From the NCBI RefSeq assembly GCF_040144835.1, contig NZ_CP151632.1, positions 1,054,001 to 1,118,000 on the forward strand: DNA of 64,000 nt, given 5' to 3'. This stretch comes from Microbacterium sp. LWS13-1.2 (GTDB taxonomy: Bacteria > Actinomycetota > Actinomycetes > Actinomycetales > Microbacteriaceae). The notes beneath the pieces were generated by a model. It did no database searches. It was not told where the DNA came from and saw only the letters and a program-made list of their open reading frames with translations. The translations under genes and the position numbers were made by a program. Position 1 is the stretch's first letter. Every line of letters begins with the position of its first letter. Of the stretch, positions 44,347 to 54,076 are shown one piece after another.

Positions 44347-45933
44347 ATGGCCGCACTCTCGGCTCTGCCGCAGCCCGCCCGTACGTGGACGGGACTGCTG
44401 GAGCGCGCGGATATCGCCGTCGACCGCGGCATCCTGCATCTCGTGCACGACGATGTCACGCCGGTCGAGGCCCGCACGTCGGATCTGCTGCTCGTCGCCG
44501 GCGCCCTGGAGGCGGCCGGCATCACCGTGACGCTGATCCGCCACGATCGCGCGGTCCCCGCGCTGGCGATCGACCTCGCCGATCGCGACGCCGCCCTGGC
44601 TGCGCTCGACGGCCTCTGCGAGACGGAGCCGCTGTACCTCAAGGCGAAGGGGCGTCCGCCGGTGCTCGCCTCAGACGCCCAGCCCCTCGCCGCGGCACCG
44701 ACGGCCGTGCGCGTCTACCGTCCCCGGATCAGCCGCAACGGCACCCTTCGCTACACCGCCGCGCTCGGCGCCCACCTCGAGCTCTGGCGCTTCACCGACG
44801 ACCTCGTCGAGGCGCCGCGCGACAACGCACTCACCCGCAAGCTCACGCCCGCCGACGACCTCGCGTACACGACCGTCGAGCGCTACGGGCGCTCCTGGCG
44901 AACGATCGACGGCATGTTCGATCCGCAGCCCCACGAGTTCACCGAGGAGGTCGACCTCGTCTTCTCGTGGGTGGACGGCTCATCGAGCGCGTTCCAGCGC
45001 ATGCGCGCCGCCCAGATGGCCGAGTACGTCGTCGGCGACGGCGACGACAGCCCCGCGCGCTTCCGGCACGTGGACGAGCTGCGCTACGCGCTGCGCAGCG
45101 TCCACATGTACGCGCCCTGGGTGCGGCGGATCTTCATCGCGACCGACTCGCCCGCGCCGTCGTGGCTGCTCGACCACCCGAAGGTGACGATCGTCCGCAG
45201 CGAGGAGTTCTTCGCCGACCCGTCGGTGCTGCCGACCCACAACTCGCACGCCGTCGAGGCGCAGCTGCACCGGATCCCGGGACTGGCCGAGCACTTCCTG
45301 TACTCGAACGACGACATGTTCTTCGGGCGCCTGCTGGAGCCGGAGCTCTTCTTCACGCCCGCGGGGGTGACGAAGTTCGTCGAGTGCGAGGTGCGGATCG
45401 GGGCCGGTGCCCCGGCGCCGCACCGCAGCGGACACGACAACGGACTCCGCGTCAACCGCGCCCTCCTCGGCGAGCGGTTCGGGCGCACCATCGTGCGCGA
45501 CCTCGACCACTGCGCGACGCCGCTGCGCAAGAGCGTGATGGCCGAGCTCGAGGAGGCCTTCCCCGACGACTTCGCCCGGACGGCGGCATCCCGCTTCCGC
45601 TCGGCCACCGATATCTCGGTCACGAACAGCCTCTACCACTACTACGCGCTCATGACCGGGCGCGCCGTCGCCACGCGCGAGCCGCGCGTGCGCTACGCGC
45701 AGACCACGATGGCGTCGGGTCTTCGCCGCATGCAGCGCCTGGCCGAGCGCACTGATGTCGACATGTTCTGCCTCAACGACGGCGGCAACGCCGAGGTCCC
45801 CGAGGATGTGCGCGTGCGGAGCCTGCGGGATGCGCTGGAGCGCATGTTCCCGGTGCGGGCGCCGTGGGAGCGCGCTGAGCTCAGCGCAGCAGAGGAATCG
45901 GCTCGGTCGGCGCATCCCTCGGCGCGGCGCTGA
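44347..45933 (+). CDS. Stealth-family hexose-1-phosphotransferase
   Basis: 528 residues. After an about 200-residue N-terminal region comes conserved region 1 ([17 protein letters not shown]), region 2 ([20 protein letters not shown], then [10 protein letters not shown]), region 3 (around [19 protein letters not shown]) and region 4 near the C-terminus. Known Stealth proteins transfer hexose-1-phosphate in capsule or cell-wall polymer synthesis, as in SacB, XcbA and CpsY. The polymer made here is unknown and no other capsule genes are nearby. AGGAGG lies four bases before the ATG. Its last 53 bases overlap the phosphodiesterase gene on the opposite strand. Confidence 0.9.
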   Translation: MAALSALPQPARTWTGLLERADIAVDRGILHLVHDDVTPVEARTSDLLLVAGALEAAGITVTLIRHDRAVPALAIDLADRDAALAALDGLCETEPLYLKAKGRPPVLASDAQPLAAAPTAVRVYRPRISRNGTLRYTAALGAHLELWRFTDDLVEAPRDNALTRKLTPADDLAYTTVERYGRSWRTIDGMFDPQPHEFTEEVDLVFSWVDGSSSAFQRMRAAQMAEYVVGDGDDSPARFRHVDELRYALRSVHMYAPWVRRIFIATDSPAPSWLLDHPKVTIVRSEEFFADPSVLPTHNSHAVEAQLHRIPGLAEHFLYSNDDMFFGRLLEPELFFTPAGVTKFVECEVRIGAGAPAPHRSGHDNGLRVNRALLGERFGRTIVRDLDHCATPLRKSVMAELEEAFPDDFARTAASRFRSATDISVTNSLYHYYALMTGRAVATREPRVRYAQTTMASGLRRMQRLAERTDVDMFCLNDGGNAEVPEDVRVRSLRDALERMFPVRAPWERAELSAAEESARSAHPSARR

Positions 45934-46801
45934 GGGGCGCGACGTCGGCCAGGCGCAGCCGGCGCTGCGCCTCGTCGGCGTCGATGTACTCGAGGGTGCG
46001 CGGCGCGTCGACGGGCACGACCGAGTGCACGACGGTGTCGTCGTAGACGTGGACGAGATTGAACGCCTGCGCGCCGTCCTGCGGCCGGGTGCCGCCGACG
46101 GGGACCGTCAGGTCCTGCGCGTAGCAGGTGGATGACGCCACCGACACGGGGATGCCGGCGAAGGTCGCGAAGGTCGAGTAGTGCAGATGGCCGGCGATGA
46201 CGGCGCGGACGTCGCTGCCGCGCAGCACCGCCGCCAGGCGCGCCTGGTCGCGCAGCTCGACGCTCGCCGCGAGCGGCAGCACCGCCGGAACGGGAGGGTG
46301 GTGCATGGCGAGGATCGTGCCGAGCGGCGCCGGCGTGGCCAGCACGTCGGCGAGCCACGCGAGCTGCTCGTCGCGCAGTTCGCCGTGGTGGTGCCCGGGG
46401 ACGCTCGTATCGAGGGTGACGACGCGGAGGCCGTCGAGCTCGTCGACGCGGTCGACGGGGCGGAGATCCGATGCCTCGCCGAGCAGCTCGGCGCGGAATG
46501 CCGCACGATCGTCGTGGTTGCCCATCACCCACAGCACCCGTGCGCCGATGCGCGCGGCGAACGGCTCGACGAGGGCGCGGAGGTCGGCGTAGGCGCCGCG
46601 CTCCCCCAGGTCGACGAGGTCGCCCGTGAAGACGACCGCGTCGGGTCGGATGCCCGAGTCCTCGATGACACCCAGCGCGCGGGCCAGCTGGGCCGCACCG
46701 TCCAGGGCGTCGAACAGGCGTGGCGTCGACGCCGCGCGCAGGTGGGTGTCGCTGATGTGCAGCAAGATGCGTTCAGGGGCCGGATATTCGGCGGGTCGCA
46801 T
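45881..46801 (-). CDS. Calcineurin-like metallophosphoesterase (CpdA/Rv0805-type)
   Basis: 306 residues. All metal-binding blocks are present: [45 protein letters not shown] and [11 protein letters not shown]. The order and the His after GNHD match class III cyclic nucleotide phosphodiesterases such as Rv0805, which cleave cAMP or other phosphodiesters. With the cyclase-like/cNMP-binding pair at 8117-10550 it hints at cyclic nucleotide signalling, though the genes are far apart. GGAG nine bases before ATG 46801 is a fair ribosome site. It lies 118 bp downstream of rsmA. Confidence 0.9.
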   Translation of the reverse strand: MRPAEYPAPERILLHISDTHLRAASTPRLFDALDGAAQLARALGVIEDSGIRPDAVVFTGDLVDLGERGAYADLRALVEPFAARIGARVLWVMGNHDDRAAFRAELLGEASDLRPVDRVDELDGLRVVTLDTSVPGHHHGELRDEQLAWLADVLATPAPLGTILAMHHPPVPAVLPLAASVELRDQARLAAVLRGSDVRAVIAGHLHYSTFATFAGIPVSVASSTCYAQDLTVPVGGTRPQDGAQAFNLVHVYDDTVVHSVVPVDAPRTLEYIDADEAQRRLRLADVAPLSAAPRDAPTEPIPLLR

Positions 46802-46919
46802 GTCGATTCACTCCGGTCCGCCGCGAGGCGAGCTGCCCGTGGAACGGGACGGCGGACGCAGAAATGTTACCGGCATGTTTCGGGCCGTCCGGTCACCACA
46901 CGGTGAACAATCACGAAAC

Positions 46920-47780
46920 TCACACGACGACGGCGTCTCCGGCAGCCCGCGCGATGCGCACGAAATCGTCGATGGAGAGGTCCTCGCCGCGTGCGGTCGG
47001 CGCCACTCCCGCGCTCTCCAGCACCGCCGACGCCGCGGCCGCGGTGCCCCCGAGAACGCCCGACGTGGCCTGACGCAGCATCTTCCGCCGCTGCTGGAAA
47101 GCCGCGTCGACGATGCCGAACGTCCTCCGGCGGAGGGCCTCGTCACCCCGGGGCTCGGGGTCTCGACGGAATCCGACGAGCACGCTGTCGACGTTCGGGA
47201 CGGGCCAGAACACCAGGCGCGAGACGGTGCCGGCCAGACGCCAGGGTCCGTACCAGGCGGCCTTGACGCTCGGGGCGCCGTACACCTTCGATCCGGGCGG
47301 GGCGGCGAGGCGCTCCCCCACCTCGGCCTGCACCATGACCACACCGCGTTCGAGGCCGGGGAAGTTCTCGAGGAAGTGCAGCAGGACCGGCACGCTGACG
47401 TTGTAGGGCAGGTTCGCCACGAGCACGGCGGGGTCGCCCGGAAGCTCGGTGACACGCAGCGCGTCCGCGTCCACAACGGTGAGGGCGCCGTCTGCGACGC
47501 CGTGCGCGGCCGCCGTCGCCGGCAGGCGCTCGGCGAGTCGGTGATCGATCTCGACGGCGGTGACGGACGCGCCCGCCTCGAGGATCGCGAGAGTCAGCGA
47601 CCCGAGCCCCGGCCCCACCTCGACCACACGGTCGCCCGGAGCCACCTCGGCGACGCTCACGATCTTGCGCACCGTGTTGGCGTCCACGACGAAGTTCTGC
47701 CCGAGCTTCTTGGTCGGCGTCACGTCGAGGTCGGCGGCCAGCGCGCGGATCTCGGCCGCACCGAGGAGTGTCACGGGCAT
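46920..47780 (-). CDS. rsmA: 16S rRNA (adenine1518-N6/adenine1519-N6)-dimethyltransferase
   Basis: 286 residues. It dimethylates two adenines near the 3' end of 16S r[21 protein letters not shown], the SAM motif [15 protein letters not shown], the catalytic [11 protein letters not shown] and the C-terminal helical domain are intact. TACAGT ends six bases before ATG 47780, so it is probably leaderless. Usual partners are tatD upstream and ispE downstream; both are in the window but displaced by inserted genes, and no rpf gene is present. Confidence 0.96.
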   Translation of the reverse strand: MPVTLLGAAEIRALAADLDVTPTKKLGQNFVVDANTVRKIVSVAEVAPGDRVVEVGPGLGSLTLAILEAGASVTAVEIDHRLAERLPATAAAHGVADGALTVVDADALRVTELPGDPAVLVANLPYNVSVPVLLHFLENFPGLERGVVMVQAEVGERLAAPPGSKVYGAPSVKAAWYGPWRLAGTVSRLVFWPVPNVDSVLVGFRRDPEPRGDEALRRRTFGIVDAAFQQRRKMLRQATSGVLGGTAAAASAVLESAGVAPTARGEDLSIDDFVRIARAAGDAVVV

Positions 47781-47786
47781 GCGTTC

Positions 47787-47792
47787 ACTGTA
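47787..47792 (-). promoter_or_regulatory. -10 box (TACAGT) of rsmA, leaderless
   Basis: On the reverse strand TACAGT ends six nucleotides before the ATG at 47780. Confidence 0.6.
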
Positions 47793-47937
47793 CCCATCGT
47801 CGCGGCGGGGGCCGGCCGAGAGTCCTTGGTCGCCGGCGCCACGCGTGCCGGCATCCGTCCTGCGGCGCCGGCGGGAGCCGTAGCGCTCGGTTCGCCGACG
47901 AGCCGTCGATTGCCTCGCCCTCGGGGCGGTCGGCCGC

Positions 47938-47943
47938 TAGCGT
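47938..47943 (+). promoter_or_regulatory. -10 box (TAGCGT) of the sugar porter gene, leaderless
   Basis: TAGCGT ends six nucleotides before the ATG at 47950. Confidence 0.6.
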
Positions 47944-47949
47944 ACGACC

Positions 47950-49413
47950 ATGAGTTCGACCGGATCGATCCCCGCAGACGCGTTCTCTCTCCGCAGCCCC
48001 TACGGGCGACGGGCGATCGGCCTCTCGGTCGCCGCCGCCGTCGGCGGCTTCCTGTTCGGCTTCGACTCGTCGGTCATCAACGGCGCCGTCGACTCGATCT
48101 CGAAGGACTTCGCGCTCAACGACGTCATCACGGGCTTCGTCGTCGCCATCGCCCTTCTCGGCTGTGCCGTGGGAGCGATCATCGCCGGCACCCTGTCGGA
48201 CCGTTGGGGGCGCCTGCGGGTCATGTTCCTCGGCGCGATCATGTTCTTCGTCAGCTCTATCGGCGCCGGCCTCGCGTTCTCGGCCTGGGACCTCGCGCTG
48301 TGGCGCGTCATCGGCGGTCTCGGCATCGGCATCGCGTCGGTGATCGCTCCCGCATACATCGCCGAGATCGCGCCTCGCCAGATCCGCGGCGGGCTCGCGT
48401 CGCTGCAGCAACTCGCGATCACGATCGGCATCTTCGCCGCCCTCCTGTCGGACGCACTGCTGGCGAACACCGCGGGTGGTGCCGACAACGTGCTGTGGTT
48501 CGGACTCGAGGCGTGGCGGTGGATGTTCCTCGTCGGCGTGATCCCGTCGGCGGTGTACGGCATCCTGTCGTTCACGCTGCCGGAGTCCCCTCGCTACCTG
48601 ATCGCGAAGGGCCGCTACGACGAGGCGAAGGAGATCTTCTCGCGGCTCGTCCCGGCCGCAGACCTCGACCACACCATGCGCGATCTGCAGACCGCGATCG
48701 AGACGGACCGCAAGAATGCCGGCGTCTCGCTGCGGGGTCCGGTGCTGGGCCTGCAGCGGATCGTCTGGGTCGGCATCATCCTGTCGGTGTTCCAGCAGTT
48801 CGTCGGCATCAACGTGATCTTCTATTACTCGACGAGCCTCTGGCAGTCGGTCGGGTTCGACGAGAGCGACTCGTTCACTATCAGCGTCGTGACCTCGATC
48901 ACGAACGTGCTCGTGACGCTCATCGCGATCTTCCTGGTCGACCGCGTGGGGCGCAAGCCGATCCTGCTCACGGGCTCCGTGATGATGGCGCTCTCGCTCG
49001 GGCTGATGGCGATCTCGTTCGTGTTCTCCGAGACCGACGCCGAGGGTGCGGTCACGCTGCCCGCACCGTGGGGACCGATCGCGCTCATCGCGGCGAACGT
49101 CTTCGTCGTCGGATTCGGCGCCTCGTGGGGCCCCCTCGTCTGGGTGCTGCTCGGCGAGATCTTCCCCAGCCGCATCCGCGGCAAGGCTCTCGGCGTCGCC
49201 GCCGGCGCGCAGTGGATCGCGAACTTCCTCATCACGATCTCGTTCCCCGCGATGTCGTCGTGGTCGCTGCCGCTCACATACGGCATGTACGCCCTCTTCG
49301 CGGCGCTCTCGTTCTTCTACGTGCTCCTGCGCATTCCCGAGACCAAGGGCATGGACATCGAGCAGACCGAGACGCTGTTCACGCATAAGGGCGCGGCCAC
49401 GCCCACGAGCTGA
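47950..49413 (+). CDS. MFS sugar porter (XylE/GalP/IolT-like)
   Basis: 487 residues, 12 membrane segments. Sugar-porter hallmarks are present: helix-1 GGFLFGFDSSVINGAV, DRWGRLRVM after helix 2, the mid-loop PESPRYLIAKGR, helix-7 QQFVGINVIFYYS, DRVGRKPILL after helix 8 and PETKG after helix 12. It is a proton/sugar symporter, probably for hexose, pentose or inositol. It lies with its own promoter on the strand opposite the housekeeping genes around it. The galactoside operon at 55 kb is not adjacent, so no pathway link can be claimed. Confidence 0.93.
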   Translation: MSSTGSIPADAFSLRSPYGRRAIGLSVAAAVGGFLFGFDSSVINGAVDSISKDFALNDVITGFVVAIALLGCAVGAIIAGTLSDRWGRLRVMFLGAIMFFVSSIGAGLAFSAWDLALWRVIGGLGIGIASVIAPAYIAEIAPRQIRGGLASLQQLAITIGIFAALLSDALLANTAGGADNVLWFGLEAWRWMFLVGVIPSAVYGILSFTLPESPRYLIAKGRYDEAKEIFSRLVPAADLDHTMRDLQTAIETDRKNAGVSLRGPVLGLQRIVWVGIILSVFQQFVGINVIFYYSTSLWQSVGFDESDSFTISVVTSITNVLVTLIAIFLVDRVGRKPILLTGSVMMALSLGLMAISFVFSETDAEGAVTLPAPWGPIALIAANVFVVGFGASWGPLVWVLLGEIFPSRIRGKALGVAAGAQWIANFLITISFPAMSSWSLPLTYGMYALFAALSFFYVLLRIPETKGMDIEQTETLFTHKGAATPTS

Positions 49414-49470
49414 CGTCGCGCCCGTATCGGCATCCGGGTCCGCCGGCGCGTCGTGCGACCGCCGCCCTCA

Positions 49471-49476
49471 TAGGAT
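49471..49476 (+). promoter_or_regulatory. -10 box (TAGGAT) of the second MFS gene, leaderless
   Basis: TAGGAT ends six nucleotides before the ATG at 49483. Confidence 0.6.
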
Positions 49477-49482
49477 GGCGGG

Positions 49483-50787
49483 ATGCCTTCGCTCGGGGAG
49501 ATCATCGCGCCGCGCCGCCTCGGGACAGACTTCCGCTGGCTGCTCGCGTCGTCGTGGACGAGCAATCTCGGCGACGGCATCGCACTCGCCGCCGCGCCCC
49601 TGCTGATCGCGTCGCTGACCTCGTCGCCGTTCCTCGTCGCCGCGGGCGCCATGATGCAGTTCCTGCCGTGGCTGCTGTTCGGGCTGCTCGCAGGGGCCGT
49701 CGCCGACCACCACGACCGCCGCCGCCTCGTCATGCTGGCCAACGGACTGCGCGCGGTGGTCGTCCTCGCCCTGGTCGTCTTCCTCGTCACCGGCCAGGCG
49801 ACGGTGTGGCTGGTGCTCGCGACAGCGTTCCTCTACGGCACGGCCGAGGTGTTCGCCGATTCCGCCGGCAGCACGCTGCTGCCGATGCTGGTGAAGCCCG
49901 CCGACCTCGGCATCGGCAACGCCCGGATGCAGGCCGGCTACCTCGTGGCCAACCAGCTCGCCGGTCCGCCGCTGGGAGCCTTCCTCTTCGCGCTCGGATC
50001 GTTCTGGCCGTTTCTGCTGCAGGTGATCTGCGTGTCACTCGCCGTGCTGCTCATCTCGCGCATCGCCCGCACACCCGTGCCGGATCAGCCCGGTTCCGCA
50101 CCGGGCACCAAGGTGCACGCGATCCGCGAGGGCCTCCGGTGGCTGCGTCACAATGCGCCGGTGCGCACCCTCGTGATCATCATCCTGGTGTTCAACGTCA
50201 CCTGGGCCGCGCCGTGGGGCGTCCTGGTGCTCTACGCCACCGAGCACCTCGGCATGGGCCCCGTCGGCTACGGTGCGCTCACCACCGCATCCGCGCTCGG
50301 TGGCCTCGTGGGCATCGCGAGCTTCGGCTGGCTCGAGAAGCACGTGTCGTTCTCGACGCTGATGCGCGTGTGCCTGTCGCTCGAGGTGCTCATGCACCTG
50401 GGTTTCGCCCTCACGACGTCCCCGCCCGTCGCGTTCGTCATCATGTTCGGCTTCGGGGTGTACGCGTTCGTGTGGGGCACGATCTCGACCACCGTGCGCC
50501 AGCGACTCGTGCCGATGGAGCTGCAGGGCCGGATCGCCTCGGTCAACATGGTGGGCGTCTTCGGCGGTCTCGTGATCGGGCAGTTCATCGGCGGCATCCT
50601 GGCCCAGCTGTTCGGACTCACCGCCCCGTGGTGGTTCGCCTTCGCGGGATCGGCGATCACTCTGCTGCTGGTGTGGCGCTCGATCTCGCACATCGCCGCC
50701 GCCAAGCCCGTGCTCGGCGACGGCACGGAAGGCGATGTGCGCCCCTCGCAAGAGCCGGGTGCCGGCGGGATGCCGTTGCCCGACTGA
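49483..50787 (+). CDS. MFS exporter (EntS/MFS_3-like)
   Basis: 434 residues with 12 predicted membrane segments. FRWLLASSWTSNLGDGIALA opens the first helix, AGAVADHHDRRRLVML is the motif-A loop, and NARMQAGYLVANQLAGPPLG is typical of the MFS_3 group that exports siderophores, macrolides and other drugs. The cargo is unknown. It has its own -10 box 58 bp after the sugar porter, so it is not simply its downstream partner. C-terminal residues after 405 form a polar tail. It converges on the NUDIX gene. Confidence 0.88.
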   Translation: MPSLGEIIAPRRLGTDFRWLLASSWTSNLGDGIALAAAPLLIASLTSSPFLVAAGAMMQFLPWLLFGLLAGAVADHHDRRRLVMLANGLRAVVVLALVVFLVTGQATVWLVLATAFLYGTAEVFADSAGSTLLPMLVKPADLGIGNARMQAGYLVANQLAGPPLGAFLFALGSFWPFLLQVICVSLAVLLISRIARTPVPDQPGSAPGTKVHAIREGLRWLRHNAPVRTLVIIILVFNVTWAAPWGVLVLYATEHLGMGPVGYGALTTASALGGLVGIASFGWLEKHVSFSTLMRVCLSLEVLMHLGFALTTSPPVAFVIMFGFGVYAFVWGTISTTVRQRLVPMELQGRIASVNMVGVFGGLVIGQFIGGILAQLFGLTAPWWFAFAGSAITLLLVWRSISHIAAAKPVLGDGTEGDVRPSQEPGAGGMPLPD

Positions 50788-50869
50788 CGGGTGCAGCGGC
50801 AAGGCCCATCGGCAGACACCCGTGCGGTATCGGATCGACACCTGAGCCGCCGCCCGGTGGATCAGCCGG

Positions 50870-51391
50870 CTACGCGCCTCGCGACTCCACGAGCTCGGCC
50901 AGACGTGTGCCGAACCGCTCCAGCCGCGGCACCCATGGCGCTGCCATCTCGCCCGCCGCTGCGCGGCGGAGCGCCTCCGCGAACGGGACCCACGCGCTCT
51001 CGCACACCTCTTCCGGGTCGAGCGTCAGGGCCGGGTCGCCCGCGACGGCCGTGACATAGACGTCGAACAGGGCCGTCCGCTCGGTGAGCCGGCCGACCAG
51101 CACCACGTCGTCGGCGCCGACCCGGACCCCGGCCTCTTCGGCGAGCTCACGCACCGCGGCCTGGGCGCTCGTCTCGCCGGTGAGGGCGCTGCCCGCCGGG
51201 AACTCCCAGTCCAGCGGGAAGTCCTTGATGGCCGCGCGGCGCGTCATGAGCACGAGCCCGTCGCCGCGCACGACGCACACCGACGCCACGATGTGGAACA
51301 TCCCCGCCGGGAAGTCCGGGTCGCCGCGACGGTGCGTGCGTCCGGTGGGGATGCCGTCGGCATCCGTCACATCCCACAGCTCGCCGTCCAC
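50870..51391 (-). CDS. NUDIX hydrolase
   Basis: 173 residues. The NUDIX box GSALTGETSAQAAVRELAEEAGV matches Gx5Ex7REUxEExGU exactly. The opening ELWDVTDADGIPTGRTHRRG is that of the IPP-isomerase-like/NUDIX hydrolase group (YfcD-type) acting on pyrophosphate-linked substrates; the substrate is unknown. It starts 19 bp after the tatD stop on the same strand, so it may be the distal gene of metG-tatD. Confidence 0.9.
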   Translation of the reverse strand: MDGELWDVTDADGIPTGRTHRRGDPDFPAGMFHIVASVCVVRGDGLVLMTRRAAIKDFPLDWEFPAGSALTGETSAQAAVRELAEEAGVRVGADDVVLVGRLTERTALFDVYVTAVAGDPALTLDPEEVCESAWVPFAEALRRAAAGEMAAPWVPRLERFGTRLAELVESRGA

Positions 51392-51410
51392 GGCGCTCCT
51401 TGAATTCCCG

Positions 51411-52325
51411 TCAGTCCTCGAAGGCTCCGTAGACCTCGAGCGTGTTCGCCGCGAGCTGTGCGCACAGCTCGTCGACGTCGACGCCGAGTTCGGCGGCCAT
51501 GAAGCGCACCGTCACCGGGACGAGGTACGGCGCGTTCGGACGACCGCGATGCGGCGTCGGAGTAAGGAACGGGGCATCCGTCTCGACCAGGATCCGCTCG
51601 CGCGGGATCACCGCGAGCGCGTCGCGGAGGTTCTGCGCATTGTTGAAGGTGACGTTGCCGGCGAACGACAGCCAGTAGCCGCGCTCGCCCGCGAGGCGGG
51701 CCATCGCGGCGTCGCCCGAGAAGCAGTGGAAGACGGTCCGCTCCGGCGGACCCACCCGATCCAGGGTCTCGAGCACGGCGTCGTGGGCGTCGCGGTCGTG
51801 GATCTGCATCGCGACGCCATGCTTCTTCGCGAGCGCGATGTGCGCTTCGAAGCTCTCGAACTGCGCGGGCCGCCCGTCCTCGCCGGTGCGGAAGAAGTCG
51901 AGGCCGGTCTCGCCGATCGCACGCACGCGCGGCTGCGCCGCCAGCTCGTCGATCACCGCGATCGCCTCGTCGAGGCGGCCGGCCGTCTTGTACGCGGGCG
52001 CCTCGTTGGGGTGGATGGCGACGGCCGCCAGTACGCGGGGATGGGATGCCGCGGCCCACGCCGACCACCGGCTCGAGTCGATGTCGCCGCCCGCCTGCAC
52101 GACGCCGACGACGCCGACCGCCGCCGCCCGCTGCAGCTGCTCGTCGAGCGACAGACCGACCTCGCCGTCCTCGATCTCGAGGTGGGCGTGGTTGTCGTAG
52201 ACCGGCACCGCGAGGGGCTCCGGCGCCACGGGGTACGTGACGTCGCGCGAGCCCTTCTCGCGGGTGCGGACGTACTGCGAGGGGTCCGAGCCCTCCGCCG
52301 GGTACGGGACGGGGGGTGTCGCCAT
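51411..52325 (-). CDS. tatD: TatD-family metal-dependent deoxyribonuclease
   Basis: 304 residues. Metal-ligand blocks are present in order: YDNHAHLEI, AIGETGLDFFR, MQIHDRDAHD, VFHCFSGDAAM and LVETDAPFLTPTPHRGRPN. It acts as a 3'-5' DNase in DNA quality control. ATG 52325 overlaps the metG stop by one base (TGATG), giving translational coupling; about 35 unconserved N-terminal residues precede the core. The metG-tatD pairing is widely conserved. Confidence 0.95.
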   Translation of the reverse strand: MATPPVPYPAEGSDPSQYVRTREKGSRDVTYPVAPEPLAVPVYDNHAHLEIEDGEVGLSLDEQLQRAAAVGVVGVVQAGGDIDSSRWSAWAAASHPRVLAAVAIHPNEAPAYKTAGRLDEAIAVIDELAAQPRVRAIGETGLDFFRTGEDGRPAQFESFEAHIALAKKHGVAMQIHDRDAHDAVLETLDRVGPPERTVFHCFSGDAAMARLAGERGYWLSFAGNVTFNNAQNLRDALAVIPRERILVETDAPFLTPTPHRGRPNAPYLVPVTVRFMAAELGVDVDELCAQLAANTLEVYGAFED

Positions 52326-53902
52326 CAGACCGACTGCTCGACGCGCGGGAAGAGCGGCGCCAGGCCGTTGACCGACGTGCCGGGCTTCAGCACGCCCCAT
52401 CCGCCCGCCTCGCGGATCGGCTGGTCCTGCAGGCGGCCGATCGACTCTGCGGCGCCGAGCGCGATCCAGAGCTTCTCGGTCGACTCCGGCATGACCGGCG
52501 ACAGCAGCACCGCCAGCGCACGGAGGCCCTCCGCCGCCGTGTACAGCACGGTGCCGAGGCGCTCCCGCTGGGAGTCGTCCTTGGCGAGCGCCCACGGCTC
52601 GTTCTCGGTGATGTACAGGTTGAGCGCGTCGACGATCGTCCAGACCGAGCTGATCGCCTCGTCGATGCGGAATCGCTCGATCGCATCGTCGGCGCGAGCC
52701 GCGGCATCCGCCACCGTCGTCTGGATGTGCAGGTCGGCCTCGGTGTACGACGAGGGCGGCGGCACGATTCCTTCGAAGTAGCGCTCGACCATGGCGGTGG
52801 TGCGCGACGCGAGGTTGCCGAAGCCGTTCGCGAGCTCCGCCTGGTAGCGGGCCGAGAGGTCCTCCCACGAGAACGATCCGTCCTGCCCGAACGCGATCGC
52901 CGACAGGAAGTAGAACCGGTAGGCGTCCGAGCCGAACACGTCGGTGATCTCGGTCGGGGCGATGCCGGTGAGCTTCGACTTCGACATCTTCTCGCCACCG
53001 ACGAGCAGCCAGCCGTGCGCGAAGACGCCCTTGGGCACGTCGACGCCGGCGGCCATCAGCATCGCGGGCCAGATGACGGCGTGGAAGCGCAGGATGTCCT
53101 TGCCGACGACGTGGTAGGCGGGCCAGCGTCGCGCGAACTCCACGGGGTCGCTGCCGTAGCCGACGGCCGTCGCGTAGTTGAGCAGCGCGTCGACCCACAC
53201 GTAGATCACGTGCGATTCGTCCCACGGCACCTTGATGCCCCAGTCGAACGTCGACCGTGAGATCGAGAGGTCCTTCAGGCCGTTCCTGACGAACGAGACG
53301 ACCTCGTTGCGCGCCGACTCCGGCCGGATGAAGTCGCCGCCGGAGTAGAGCTCGAGGAGCTTGTCCTGGAACTCGCTCAGCTTGAAGAAGTAGTTCTTCT
53401 CCTGCAGCAGCTCGAGCGGCTTGGAGTGGATCGCGCAGACCTTGAGACCCTCGAAGGGCCCGGCGCCGTCGACGATCTCGGACTCCGTCTTGAACTCCTC
53501 GCAGCCCACGCAGTAGAGCGCCTCGAACTCGCCGGCGTAGATGTAGCCGCGGTCGTAGATCGCCTGCACGAACGCGCGGACGCGCTCCTCATGGCGCGGC
53601 TGCGTCGTGCGGATGAAGTCGTCATTGGCGACGTCCAGCGTCTTCAGCAGCGGGAACCACGACTCGCCCACGAGACGGTCGACCCATTCCTGCGGCGTCG
53701 CGCCGTTCGCGGCGGCCGCCCGCATCATCTTCTGTCCGTGCTCGTCGGTGCCGGTCAGCATCCAGGTGTCGTCGCCCGCCTGGCGGTGCCAGCGCGCGAG
53801 GGTGTCGACCGCCACGGTGGTGTAGCCGTGGCCGATGTGGGGCACGTCGCTCGGATAGTAGATCGGCGTCGTGATGTAGAAGGACGAGGGGCCGGAAGTC
53901 AC
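52325..53902 (-). CDS. metG: Methionine--tRNA ligase
   Basis: 525 residues, class I synthetase. The HIGH motif is HIGHGYTTV, and KMSKS appears as GGEKMSKSKLTG. The zinc-knuckle region is reduced to one pair (LYCVGCEEF), as in the short MetG type, and the anticodon-binding helical domain ends near residue 505. No C-terminal dimerisation domain is present. GTG at 53902 follows TAGACT by six bases, so it is leaderless and drives metG-tatD and perhaps the NUDIX gene. Confidence 0.97.
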   Translation of the reverse strand: MTSGPSSFYITTPIYYPSDVPHIGHGYTTVAVDTLARWHRQAGDDTWMLTGTDEHGQKMMRAAAANGATPQEWVDRLVGESWFPLLKTLDVANDDFIRTTQPRHEERVRAFVQAIYDRGYIYAGEFEALYCVGCEEFKTESEIVDGAGPFEGLKVCAIHSKPLELLQEKNYFFKLSEFQDKLLELYSGGDFIRPESARNEVVSFVRNGLKDLSISRSTFDWGIKVPWDESHVIYVWVDALLNYATAVGYGSDPVEFARRWPAYHVVGKDILRFHAVIWPAMLMAAGVDVPKGVFAHGWLLVGGEKMSKSKLTGIAPTEITDVFGSDAYRFYFLSAIAFGQDGSFSWEDLSARYQAELANGFGNLASRTTAMVERYFEGIVPPPSSYTEADLHIQTTVADAAARADDAIERFRIDEAISSVWTIVDALNLYITENEPWALAKDDSQRERLGTVLYTAAEGLRALAVLLSPVMPESTEKLWIALGAAESIGRLQDQPIREAGGWGVLKPGTSVNGLAPLFPRVEQSV

Positions 53903-53908
53903 CCGACG

Positions 53909-53914
53909 AGTCTA
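53909..53914 (-). promoter_or_regulatory. -10 box (TAGACT) of metG, leaderless
   Basis: On the reverse strand TAGACT ends six nucleotides before the GTG at 53902. Confidence 0.6.
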
Positions 53915-54008
53915 GCCAGCGCGGATGGCGCGTCCGCCGCCGTGACCGGACGCCGCCACGCGCGCGGCGAAACGGACCCGAACGTAATACTCGGGCCTGG
54001 AAGGCCGC

Positions 54009-54076
54009 GCTGAGGCCCGGAGCGCAGCGCTCAGGCCCGGAACGCAGCACTCAGGCCCCGGAACGCAGCACTCAGG
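54009..54076. repeat. Tandem 20-21-bp repeats at the lacI-type gene's 3' end
   Basis: Units such as AACGCAGCACTCAGGCCCCG repeat three to four times with 20-21-bp spacing between 54009 and 54076. The last unit contains the regulator's TGA stop, so the array looks like repeated duplication of the gene's own 3' end. Tandem in-line stop codons follow on the reverse strand. Confidence 0.7.
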
